A stretch of 64,000 nt of DNA from Metapseudomonas otitidis (GTDB taxonomy: Bacteria; Pseudomonadota; Gammaproteobacteria; Pseudomonadales; Pseudomonadaceae): contig NZ_FOJP01000017.1 of assembly GCF_900111835.1 (NCBI RefSeq), positions 1-64,000 on the forward strand, written 5' to 3'. The translations under genes were made by a program, and so were the position numbers. Positions 36,672 through 44,461 of the stretch are shown in pieces. The notes under the pieces are model-generated. The model saw only the letters and a list, made by a program, of their open reading frames with translations. It searched no databases and was not told where the DNA came from. Position 1 is the first letter of the stretch. Each line of letters starts with the position of its first letter.

Positions 36672-38462
36672 TCAGAAGGCGAAGTGCGCCTCCGGCAACG
36701 CCATCAGGCAGTCGGCGCCGCCGAGCAGCGCCTCGCGGTGGCCGCTGGCCCGTGGCAGCACGCGGCGCAGGTAGAAGCGCGCGCTGTGCAGCTTGGCCTG
36801 GTAGAAGTCGGCCTCGCCGGTGCCGCCGGCCAGGGCCTGGCGGGCACGGCCGGCGGCCTGCAGCCAGAGCGCGGCGAGCAGCACGTAGGCGGCGTACTGA
36901 AGGTAGTCCACCGAGCAGGCACCGATCTCCTGGGGGTCGTGCCGGGCGCGGTCGAGCACCGTGGCGGTGAGGTCGCGCCATTCGTGCAGGCGCGCCAGCA
37001 CGGCGCCCGCCGCCTCGGCCAGCTCGGCATCGCCCAGCAGGGCGTCGGCCTGGGCGGTGAGTTCGTCCACCAGTGCGAACAGTTCGGCGCCGCCGTCGCC
37101 CATCAGCTTGCGGCGGATCAGGTCGAGGGCCTGGATGCCGTTGGTGCCTTCGTAGATCTGGGTGATGCGGCTGTCGCGCATCAGCTGTTCCATGCCCCAT
37201 TCGCGGATGTAGCCGTGGCCGCCGTAGACCTGCACGCCGAGGCTGGCGACCTCCTGGCCCATGTCGGTGAGGAAGGCCTTGACGATGGGAATCAGCAGCG
37301 CGGCCCGACGACTGGCGGTGCGGCGCACGTCGGCGTCCGGGGCGGCGTGTTCCAGGTCCAGCTGGCGCGCGCAGTAGGCGGCCAGCATGCGGCTGCCTTC
37401 GGTGAGGGTCTTCTGGGTCAGCAGCATGCGCCGCACATCGGGGTGCACGATGATCGGGTCGGCCGCCTTGCCCGGCTCGGCCGGGCCGGTCAGCGCGCGG
37501 GACTGCAGGCGCTCGCGGGCATAGGCCAGCGCGCCCTGGAAGGCGCGTTCGGCGATGCCCAGGCCCTGCAGGCCAACCTGGAAACGGGCGTCGTTCATCA
37601 TGGTGAACATGCAGGCCAGGCCCTGGTTGGCCTCGCCCACCAGCCAGCCGGTGGCGCCGTCGAAGTTCATCACGCAGGTGGCGGCGCCCTTGATGCCCAT
37701 CTTGTGCTCGATGGCCCCGCAGGACAGGGCGTTGCGCGCCCCCGGGGTGCCGTCGGGGTTGGCGATGAACTTGGGCACCAGCAGCAGCGAGATGCCCTTC
37801 ACCCCGGCGGGGGCATCGGGCAGGCGCGCCAGCACCAGGTGGACGATGTTCTCGGAGAAGTCCTGCTCGCCACCGCTGATGAAGATCTTGCTGCCGCTGA
37901 CCGCGTAGCTGCCGTCGGCCCGGGGCTCGGCGCGGGTGCGCAGCAGGGCCAGGTCGGTGCCGGCCTGGGGCTCGGTGAGGCACATGGTGCCGGTCCACAC
38001 GCCGCTGACCATCTTGCCCAGGTAGTCGCGCTTGAGGGCCTCGCTGCCGTGTGTGTGCAACGCCAGCACGGCGCCTTCGGTGAGGCCGGAATAGACGCGG
38101 AAGGACAGGCTGGCGGCCATCAGCATCTCGTGGAAGCTGGCGGCCACCAGCTGCGGGAAGCCCTGACCGCCGTGCTCCACCGGGCCGGTCATGCTGGCCC
38201 AGCCGTTGTCGCAGTACTGCTGGTAGGCCTCGCGGAAGCCCGTGGGGGTGGTGACGGCGCCGCCTTCGAGGGTCACGCCCTCTTCGTCGCTGGCGCGGTT
38301 GAGCGGGGCGATGACTTCGCCGGTGTAGCGCGCGCCTTCTTCCAGCACGCCGTCGATCAGCTCGCGGTCCAGGCCATTGCCCAGCCGTTCGCAGTGGCCG
38401 GCGGCGTCGAACAGTTCATGGAGCACGAAGCGCATGTCGCGCAGGGGGGCGGTGTAGCTCAT
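36672..38462 (-). CDS. Acyl-CoA dehydrogenase
   Basis: A 596-residue FAD enzyme of the long acyl-CoA dehydrogenase group with an extra C-terminal domain (about 460-596). It has TGTMCLTEPQAGTDL in the FAD-binding middle domain, GGHGYIREWGMEQLMRDSRI, and the catalytic Glu438 in QIYEGTNGIQ. It catalyses the first oxidation of beta-oxidation. It follows the hydroxyacyl-CoA dehydrogenase gene by one base and belongs to the same unit. Confidence 0.92.
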   Translation of the reverse strand: MSYTAPLRDMRFVLHELFDAAGHCERLGNGLDRELIDGVLEEGARYTGEVIAPLNRASDEEGVTLEGGAVTTPTGFREAYQQYCDNGWASMTGPVEHGGQGFPQLVAASFHEMLMAASLSFRVYSGLTEGAVLALHTHGSEALKRDYLGKMVSGVWTGTMCLTEPQAGTDLALLRTRAEPRADGSYAVSGSKIFISGGEQDFSENIVHLVLARLPDAPAGVKGISLLLVPKFIANPDGTPGARNALSCGAIEHKMGIKGAATCVMNFDGATGWLVGEANQGLACMFTMMNDARFQVGLQGLGIAERAFQGALAYARERLQSRALTGPAEPGKAADPIIVHPDVRRMLLTQKTLTEGSRMLAAYCARQLDLEHAAPDADVRRTASRRAALLIPIVKAFLTDMGQEVASLGVQVYGGHGYIREWGMEQLMRDSRITQIYEGTNGIQALDLIRRKLMGDGGAELFALVDELTAQADALLGDAELAEAAGAVLARLHEWRDLTATVLDRARHDPQEIGACSVDYLQYAAYVLLAALWLQAAGRARQALAGGTGEADFYQAKLHSARFYLRRVLPRASGHREALLGGADCLMALPEAHFAF

Positions 38463-38463
38463 C

Positions 38464-39702
38464 TCAGGCCTCCAGGCGGTAGTCGGCGAAGCCCCGGCCC
38501 TCGGCGGCCAGGCGCTGGATCAGGGCGGCGGGTTGCCAGTGCAGGCCATGGCGGCCGGCGAGGTATTCCAGGCGCTCGCGCAGGGCCTCCAGGCCCTGGC
38601 CGTCGGCCCAGCTCATGGGGCCGCCCTTGTCGGCGGGGAAGCCGTAGCCGTTGAGGTAGACGGTGTCGATGTCGGTGCTGGAGGCGGCGATGCCTTCTTC
38701 GAGGATCTTCGCGCCTTCGTTGACCAGGGCCAGCAGGCAGCGCTCGAGGATTTCCTCCTGGCCGATGGCCCGGCGCTGGAAGCCGAGCTGCTCGGAGACG
38801 GCCAGCACCAGGGCGTCCACTTCCGGGTCATGCTCGGCCTGGCGGCTGCCTTCGGCGTAGCGGTAGTAGCCCATGCGTGACTTCTGGCCGAAGCGGCCAA
38901 GGGCGCAGAGGCGGTTGTCCACCTGCACCGCCGGGTCATCCTGGCCCTTGCCGGACAGCTCGCGGGCGCGCCATTCGAGGTCGATGCCGACCACGTCGTA
39001 CATGCGGAACGGGCCCATGGCGAAGCCGAAGGCCTGCAGGGCGGCGTCCACCTGGTGGGGGAAGGCACCTTCCAGCAGCATCATCCGCGCCTCGCGGACG
39101 TAGGTGTGGAGCATGCGGTTGCCGATGAAGCCGTCGCAGTTGCCGGCGACGACGCTGACCTTGCCCATGCGCTTGCCCAGGTCCAGGGCAGCGTCCAGCA
39201 CCGGCTGGGCGGTCCTGGCGCCGCGCACGATCTCCAGCAGCTTCATGATGTGCGCCGGGCTGAAGAAGTGCAGGCCGAGGACCTGCTCGGGACGGGCGGT
39301 GACGGCGGCGATGGCATCGATGTCCAGCGCCGAGGTGTTGCTGGCGAGGATGGCCGAGGGCTTCAGCCGGGCGTCCAGCTCGCGGAAGATCTGCTGCTTG
39401 AGGTCGAGGTTCTCGTAGACCGCTTCGATCACCAGGTCCACCTCGGCCAGGTCGGCGTAGCCCTGCACCGGCTGGATGCGCGCGCGGCGGGCGGCGGCCT
39501 CGGCTTCGTCGATGCGGCCCTGGCGCACGTTGTGGGCGTAGGTGTCGGCCACCACGCCCAGTCCCTGTTCGAGCATCTGCGGGTTGCTGTCCAGCCAGCG
39601 CACGGGAATGCCGGCGCTGGCCAGGCTCATGACGATGCCGCGGCCCATGGTGCCGGCGCCGATCACGGCGGCGTGCTGGATGTCGTAGGGGGTGCGGGTC
39701 AT
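38464..39702 (-). CDS. 3-hydroxyacyl-CoA dehydrogenase
   Basis: A 412-residue NAD-dependent enzyme with an N-terminal Rossmann domain (AVIGAGTMGRGIV, 12-24) and FSPAHIMKLLEIVRG and GNCDGFIGNRML, followed by a doubled C-terminal helical domain. Compared with FadB it lacks the enoyl-CoA hydratase half. It opens the minus-strand catabolic run and is divergent from the LysR gene, which probably controls it. Substrate chain length is unknown. Confidence 0.92.
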   Translation of the reverse strand: MTRTPYDIQHAAVIGAGTMGRGIVMSLASAGIPVRWLDSNPQMLEQGLGVVADTYAHNVRQGRIDEAEAAARRARIQPVQGYADLAEVDLVIEAVYENLDLKQQIFRELDARLKPSAILASNTSALDIDAIAAVTARPEQVLGLHFFSPAHIMKLLEIVRGARTAQPVLDAALDLGKRMGKVSVVAGNCDGFIGNRMLHTYVREARMMLLEGAFPHQVDAALQAFGFAMGPFRMYDVVGIDLEWRARELSGKGQDDPAVQVDNRLCALGRFGQKSRMGYYRYAEGSRQAEHDPEVDALVLAVSEQLGFQRRAIGQEEILERCLLALVNEGAKILEEGIAASSTDIDTVYLNGYGFPADKGGPMSWADGQGLEALRERLEYLAGRHGLHWQPAALIQRLAAEGRGFADYRLEA

Positions 39703-39770
39703 TGCCTCGTCCTCTTGTTGTTCTGGGGGTGGGGAGCGTGAAAGCCGTGGAACACAGTAAGGAAGCCGGT

Positions 39771-39789
39771 ACTATTTTTGAAATTTAGT
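39771..39789. promoter_or_regulatory. Candidate LysR operator in a divergent gap
   Basis: ACTATTTTTGAAATTTAGT is an imperfect dyad with ACTA/TAGT ends and contains a T-N11-A core. It is an AT-rich island in a GC-rich region, between the hydroxyacyl-CoA dehydrogenase start (39702) and the LysR start (39814), the normal place for LysR autoregulatory binding. Confidence 0.5.
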
Positions 39790-39813
39790 CTTGTGATAGG
39801 CCGCATTCCCGTC

Positions 39814-40713
39814 GTGAATATTTCCAACTTCGACCTGAACCTGCTGCGGGTGCTCGATGCCCTGCTGCGCGAACGCAGCGTGTCACGCGCGGCGGAACGC
39901 CTGGCGCTGAGCCAGCCGGCGGTGAGCAATGCCCTGAACCGCCTGCGGGAACTGCTCGGCGACCCGCTGCTGACCCGCGTGGGCCGTGGCATGCAGCCCA
40001 CGGCACGGGCCCTGGCGCTGGAGATGCCGATCCGCGCGGCGCTGCGCCAGATCGAGCAGAGCCTGGTGACCGGCGAGGGCTTCGACCCGGCGCGCAGCCA
40101 GCAGCGCTTCACCATCGCGGTGACCGACTACGTGGAGCTGATCGCCATGCCCCGGCTGCTGCAGCAACTGGCCCTGGAGGCGCCGGGGCTGCGCATCGCC
40201 ATCCGCCACCTGACCCCGAGCCTGCCGGCCGAGGCGCTGGACCAGGGCGAGCTGGACCTGGTGCTGGGGCGCTTCGAGCGCATTCCGGCGCGCTTCCGGG
40301 CACGGCGCTGGATGAGCGAGAGCCTGCGCCTCGTGGCCCGTCGCGATCACCCACAGCTGCAACAGGCGCCGGACCTGGCGACCTTCCTGAGGCTACGCCA
40401 CCTGTGGGTGCATGGGGGCCAGACCAAAGGCATGGTGGACCAGTGGCTGGGGGAACAGGGCCTGGCGCGGGACATCGTCTACACCACGCCGAACTACCTG
40501 CAGGCGGCCCATATCGTGGCCGGCACCGACCTCACGGTGGTGCTGCCGGCGCGGCTGGCGGCGCACTTCGCGCGGTTGCTGCCGCTCGCCGTGCACCCCC
40601 TGCCCTTCGCCCTGGGGCCGTTCCACCTGGACCTGGTGAGCCTGGCCCAGCGCGACTCCGACGCGGCGCTGGGCTGGCTGGTGGAGCAGTTGATGGGGGT
40701 CGGCCAGGCCTGA
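39814..40713 (+). CDS. LysR-family transcriptional regulator
   Basis: A 299-residue LysR protein: FDLNLLRVLDALLRERSVSRAAERLALSQPAVSNALNRLRELLGDPL is the winged helix of the NodD/LinR-like branch, followed by an effector domain. The GTG at 39814 gives the classical M-N-x-x-N-F-D-L-N-L-L start; upstream TTG and GTG codons (39778, 39793) are alternatives. It is divergent from the beta-oxidation-like run and is its likely regulator. Confidence 0.88.
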   Translation: MNISNFDLNLLRVLDALLRERSVSRAAERLALSQPAVSNALNRLRELLGDPLLTRVGRGMQPTARALALEMPIRAALRQIEQSLVTGEGFDPARSQQRFTIAVTDYVELIAMPRLLQQLALEAPGLRIAIRHLTPSLPAEALDQGELDLVLGRFERIPARFRARRWMSESLRLVARRDHPQLQQAPDLATFLRLRHLWVHGGQTKGMVDQWLGEQGLARDIVYTTPNYLQAAHIVAGTDLTVVLPARLAAHFARLLPLAVHPLPFALGPFHLDLVSLAQRDSDAALGWLVEQLMGVGQA

Positions 40714-40738
40714 GCGGCCGGGCCGGGTGGGGTGCGGG

Positions 40739-41545
40739 TCAGGGCAGGATGGCGAAGACGCGGGCGGGGAAGCCGGTGCCACGGGCTATCTTCGGGAAGC
40801 TGACCACGGCCAGGGCGCCGGCCTCGGGCACCTGGTCGAGGTTGGCGAGCAGCTCGATCTGGTAGTGGTCCTTGCCGAGGATGTAGGACTCCAGGGAGTA
40901 GTCGTCCTTGCTGGTGGCGATGCCCGGGTCGGTGTCGGTGGTCTCGTGGCCGGAGGCGGTGATCTTGCGCGTCTCGTAGAGGTACACCAGGGCCTCCTTG
41001 CTCCAGCCGGGGTAGTGGGCCACGCCCTGGGCGTCGGCGTTCTGGATCTTCTCCTGGCTCGGCCAGCGCTTGGACCAGTCGCTGCGCAGGGCGACGAAGG
41101 CGCCTTCGGGCACCGGGCCGTGCTTGGCCTCCCAGGCCTTCACGTCGGCCAGGGTCAGCACGTAGTCGGGGTTCTTCGCCGCCTGCTGGTGGATGTCCAG
41201 CACCACCAGGGGCAGCAACTGCTCCTTCACGTCGATCTGGTCGATGCTGCGCAGGCCCTTGTGGAAGTGCACGGGCGGGTCGACGTGGGTGCCCCATTGA
41301 CCGACGTGGGTGTAGAGGTCCACCTGGAAGCCGTCCTTGTCGACGGTGTAGAGGGTCTTGCGCTGTGCGTTGTCGAAGCCCTTCCAGTGCGGGACCTGTT
41401 CGTCGTAGGGGTGGGTCAGGTCGACCCAGGTCTTGCTCTTCAGCGTGGCGTAGGTGTCCCAGAGCCCGGGTTGGGCGGCCTGGGCCAGCAACGGCAGCAA
41501 CAGGGGAAGGGTGAGGGCCAGACGGCCCAGACGGTGTTTCGACAT
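40739..41545 (-). CDS. Secreted cyclase-family (arylformamidase-like) metal hydrolase
   Basis: A 268-residue protein with a signal peptide (LALTLPLLLPLLAQAA) and a cyclase/KynB-type domain. The metal site HVGQWGTHVDPPVHFH (His80, His87, Asp89, His93) is complete. Family members hydrolyse formamides, isatin or lactone-like rings. Two ATGs compete: 41551 lies one base from AGGAG (41553-41557), while 41545 lies seven bases away and is chosen. Divergent from the AhpD-like gene with a 78-base shared gap. Substrate is unknown. Confidence 0.85.
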   Translation of the reverse strand: MSKHRLGRLALTLPLLLPLLAQAAQPGLWDTYATLKSKTWVDLTHPYDEQVPHWKGFDNAQRKTLYTVDKDGFQVDLYTHVGQWGTHVDPPVHFHKGLRSIDQIDVKEQLLPLVVLDIHQQAAKNPDYVLTLADVKAWEAKHGPVPEGAFVALRSDWSKRWPSQEKIQNADAQGVAHYPGWSKEALVYLYETRKITASGHETTDTDPGIATSKDDYSLESYILGKDHYQIELLANLDQVPEAGALAVVSFPKIARGTGFPARVFAILP

Positions 41546-41623
41546 GACCATGCTCCTGGGTGGTATGACGGTACGGGCGGCTGCCTATACTGCGTTGCCT
41601 AATAACCTAAAAGGAGAAACACC

Positions 41624-42022
41624 ATGTCGTCTAAGCACTTGATCGAATATGCAAATGCCTCGCCTGAAGTCCGTGCGGTCTACGACGACATCATGGCCAC
41701 CCGCCAGGTGGACCAGGTGAACAACTTCTGGAAGGCCCTCGCCCGTCACCCGCAGACCCTGCGCCGTACCTGGGAAAGCCTGAAGGAGGTGATGGTGGCG
41801 AACGGCGAGCTGGACCCGCTGACCAAGGAGCTGATCTACATCGCGGTGAGCGTGACCAACAACTGCGGCTACTGCGTGGGCTCGCACACGGCGGCGGCGC
41901 GCAAGGCGGGCATGAGCGAGGCGATGTTCGGCGAGCTGCAGGCGGTGGTGGCGATGGCCAACGAGACCAACCGGCTGGCCATCGGCTACCGGGTGCCGCT
42001 GGACGCGGCGTTCGAGGAGTGA
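41624..42022 (+). CDS. Carboxymuconolactone decarboxylase / AhpD-like protein
   Basis: A 132-residue CMD-family protein. The redox motif CGYC-x3-H (Cys81, Cys84, His88) matches AhpD-like peroxidase/disulfide reductases rather than true decarboxylases, which lack the cysteines. AAAGGAG (41610-41616) precedes the ATG at a good distance. Divergently transcribed from the cyclase-family gene; the two may respond to the same electrophile or ring compound. Confidence 0.87.
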   Translation: MSSKHLIEYANASPEVRAVYDDIMATRQVDQVNNFWKALARHPQTLRRTWESLKEVMVANGELDPLTKELIYIAVSVTNNCGYCVGSHTAAARKAGMSEAMFGELQAVVAMANETNRLAIGYRVPLDAAFEE

Positions 42023-42023
42023 C

Positions 42024-42239
42024 TCAGGCGATGCGTGGCGGGCGCTGCAGTTCGTACTGGTCATGGCCGTCGTCCCAGCCGGCCTCCCAGGCCGCTGCGA
42101 GGACGTCCGCCGCGTAGGGTTGCGGGTCGATGGGCTGGCCGGTGAGACCGGCCATGTAGCCCTGCTGGTAGGCCTTGTTCAGGTCTTCCAGGCTCCACAG
42201 CGGCGGAGCGGGCTCTTGATCGTGATCGGGCGGCGCCAT
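42024..42239 (-). CDS. Rmf/CrpP-like small protein
   Basis: A 71-residue protein. AYQQGYMAGLTGQPIDPQPY followed by AAWEAGWDDGHDQ repeats the GYxAGxxGxxxxxxPY...WxxGW pattern of ribosome modulation factor, which drives 100S ribosome dimers in stationary phase, and of CrpP, a plasmid protein reported to modify ciprofloxacin. Unlike Rmf it is acidic, so ribosome binding in the usual way is doubtful. The function is inferred from the motif only. The 124 bases between it and gshA hold nothing I recognise. Confidence 0.68.
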   Translation of the reverse strand: MAPPDHDQEPAPPLWSLEDLNKAYQQGYMAGLTGQPIDPQPYAADVLAAAWEAGWDDGHDQYELQRPPRIA

Positions 42240-42363
42240 GACGCAGGCTCGCAGAAGGGTTCAGGCACCATGCTAGCCGTCGGCTTTCCGGCATGGACGG
42301 CCACTTGTCCCACCTGGAGCCCCAGCTTGTCGGTTTTGTGACGCGGCGCTCGCTCCGTTTGCC

Positions 42364-43950
42364 TCAGTTGCTCAGCAGCCCGAGGATGCTGGCCTGGTAG
42401 GCGGCGACGAAGGTGTCGAAGTCCCCCTCGGGCTCGGCTTCCAGGCGTGCCTGCTCCTCCAGCGACGAGCGGGCCATGGCCTCGAAGCGCTCCACGTCGG
42501 CAGCGTCCAGCGGGCGCTCGCGGAACGCGCGGGCATGGGCCTCGCTCTGGCGCAGGGCGAACTGGCTGAAGCTCTCGCCCCGTTCGCGCAGCTCCGCCAG
42601 CACCTGGGCCGACGGCGTCAGGGACGGGTCCTCGACCTTGCGACGCTGTTCGGCCAGGGCCTGGGCGTGGGCCTCGCCGCCCTGGGCGCGGTCCAGCAGC
42701 GCGGCGGTCTGGGCGATGCGGTCCAGCAGTTCGCCGGCCCACTCCACCAGGCCGATCTCGCCGTCGGGGCGCTGCAGGCGCAGGCCCGGGCGGCGGCCTT
42801 CCTTGACCACCCGCTGGAAGTTGTCGGTGCAGGCGCGGCACTCATCGCCGGCCATCGGAGGGCTGTCGGCCAGGGCGCAGTAGAGCAGGAAGGCGTCGAG
42901 GAAGCGCGACTCGGTGAGGTCGATGCCCAGCGGCAGGAAGGGGTTGATGTCCAGGCAGCGCACTTCGACGTACTGCACGCCACGGGCCATCAGGGCCTGG
43001 ATCGGGCGTTCGCCGGTGTAGGTGACGCGCTTGGGGCGGATCGAGGAGTAGTACTCGTTCTCGATCTGGATGACGTTGGTGTTCAGCTGCACCCACTCGC
43101 CGTTCTGCTTGGTGCCGATCTCGGCATAGGGCGGGTACGGCGTGGAGACCGCCTGGCGCAGGCTCGACAGGTAGCTGTCGAGGCTGTTGTAGCAGGGCGT
43201 CAGACCGGCCTGGGCGTTGTTCTGGTAGCCCAGGTCGCTCATGCGCAGGCTGGTGGCCCAGGGCAGGTAGAGGGTGTCGGCGTCGAGGCGGTCGAGGTCG
43301 TGGGGACGGCCGCGCAGGAAGTTCTCGTCCAGCGCCGGGGCGGCGCCGAACAGGTACATCAGCAACCAGCTGTAGCGGCGGAAGTTGCGGATCATGGCGA
43401 TGTAGCGCGCCGACTGGTAGTCGCGCTCGCTCTGGGTATCGCCCTCGGCCGCCTTGAGCAGCGGCCACAACGCCTCGGGCAGGGAGAAGTTGTAGTGGAT
43501 GCCGGCGATGCACTGCATGGTCTTGCCGTAGCGCACCGCCAGGCCACGCCGGTAGACGTACTTCAGCCGGCCGATGGGCGAGGTGCCGTAGTGGGCGATG
43601 GGAATGGCCTCCTCGCTCGGCAGGCGGCCGGGCATGGAGGCGCTCCACAGGTATTCGCCGTCCAGCTTCTGGTAGGTGAAGCGGTGGATGCGGTCGAGGT
43701 CGTCGAGGGTGGCGGCGGGGTCGTGCTCGGTGGGGGTGATGAATTCGAGCAGCGACTCGGAGTAGTCGGTGGTGATCTGCCCGTGGGTCAGGGCCGAGCC
43801 CAGGGCCACCGGGTGGTCGGTCAGGGCCAGCTGGCCACGCGGGTCGACGCGCAGGCATTCACGCTCGATGCCGTGCAGGCACTGGGTCAGCAGGGACAGG
43901 TTGGCTCGCTCGCCAAGCAGCGCCAGGCGGCGGGAGAGAAGGTCGCTCAA
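42364..43950 (-). CDS. gshA: Glutamate-cysteine ligase
   Basis: A 528-residue enzyme, first and rate-limiting step of glutathione synthesis, joining glutamate and cysteine with ATP. It matches the gammaproteobacterial GshA type: [34 protein letters not shown] segment, [29 protein letters not shown] and [14 protein letters not shown]. The start is a TTG (43950) after GGATTCC; E. coli gshA also begins with TTG, which lowers translation. The downstream 3' end has no strong terminator. Confidence 0.95.
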   Translation of the reverse strand: MSDLLSRRLALLGERANLSLLTQCLHGIERECLRVDPRGQLALTDHPVALGSALTHGQITTDYSESLLEFITPTEHDPAATLDDLDRIHRFTYQKLDGEYLWSASMPGRLPSEEAIPIAHYGTSPIGRLKYVYRRGLAVRYGKTMQCIAGIHYNFSLPEALWPLLKAAEGDTQSERDYQSARYIAMIRNFRRYSWLLMYLFGAAPALDENFLRGRPHDLDRLDADTLYLPWATSLRMSDLGYQNNAQAGLTPCYNSLDSYLSSLRQAVSTPYPPYAEIGTKQNGEWVQLNTNVIQIENEYYSSIRPKRVTYTGERPIQALMARGVQYVEVRCLDINPFLPLGIDLTESRFLDAFLLYCALADSPPMAGDECRACTDNFQRVVKEGRRPGLRLQRPDGEIGLVEWAGELLDRIAQTAALLDRAQGGEAHAQALAEQRRKVEDPSLTPSAQVLAELRERGESFSQFALRQSEAHARAFRERPLDAADVERFEAMARSSLEEQARLEAEPEGDFDTFVAAYQASILGLLSN

Positions 43951-44073
43951 TTTGGAATCCTGTGGGTCCCAGTGGACAGTCGCCCCAATATGAGGGTGGA
44001 CTGATCGGTCTACAAGGGGCGGACATGACTGCGTTGTCGCTTCGTCCAGAATAGAGCGTCGCCGTCCTGGCGC

Positions 44074-44457
44074 TTACAGCTGGGCGAAGGTGCCTTGTCC
44101 CTTGGCGACCAGCTTGTCGCCCTGCAGCACGTCGGCCTCGACCACCAGGGTGCGCGAGCCGGCGTGCAGCACGCGGGCCCGGCAGGTGATCTCGCCGTCG
44201 GCCACGGGGCGGATGTAGTTGATCTTGCATTCGATGGTGGCGCTGCGCCGGTCGAAGCCGTGGACGCTGGTGCAGGCCAGGCCCATGGCGATGTCCAGCA
44301 GGGTGAAGATCGCCCCGCCGTGCATCACCTGGCCCCGGTTGCGCAGGTGCTCGCCCATGGGCAGGCGGGCCTCGGCGACACCGTCGCCGAGGCTCACCGC
44401 TTCGATGCCGAGCAGCCGACTGAAGGCGCTGGCGGTCTGCGGGTCATCGAGTGCCAT
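44074..44457 (-). CDS. PaaI-like hotdog thioesterase
   Basis: A 127-residue hotdog protein. RNRGQVMHGGAIFTLLDIAMGLA carries the HGG loop of the PaaI/YbgC-like acyl-CoA thioesterase group and TIECKINYIRPV is the conserved central strand. The ATG at 44457 lies five bases after the tex stop codon, so it is co-transcribed with tex; the frame upstream inside tex is a shadow. Substrate unknown. Confidence 0.87.
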   Translation of the reverse strand: MALDDPQTASAFSRLLGIEAVSLGDGVAEARLPMGEHLRNRGQVMHGGAIFTLLDIAMGLACTSVHGFDRRSATIECKINYIRPVADGEITCRARVLHAGSRTLVVEADVLQGDKLVAKGQGTFAQL

Positions 44458-44461
44458 GGCC

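Noticed and set aside
35476-37998. 840-codon reading of the Fe-ADH frame
   Set aside because: The upstream half runs through the acyl-CoA dehydrogenase gene in another frame and is low complexity. The Fe-ADH start at 36639 gives a standard protein.
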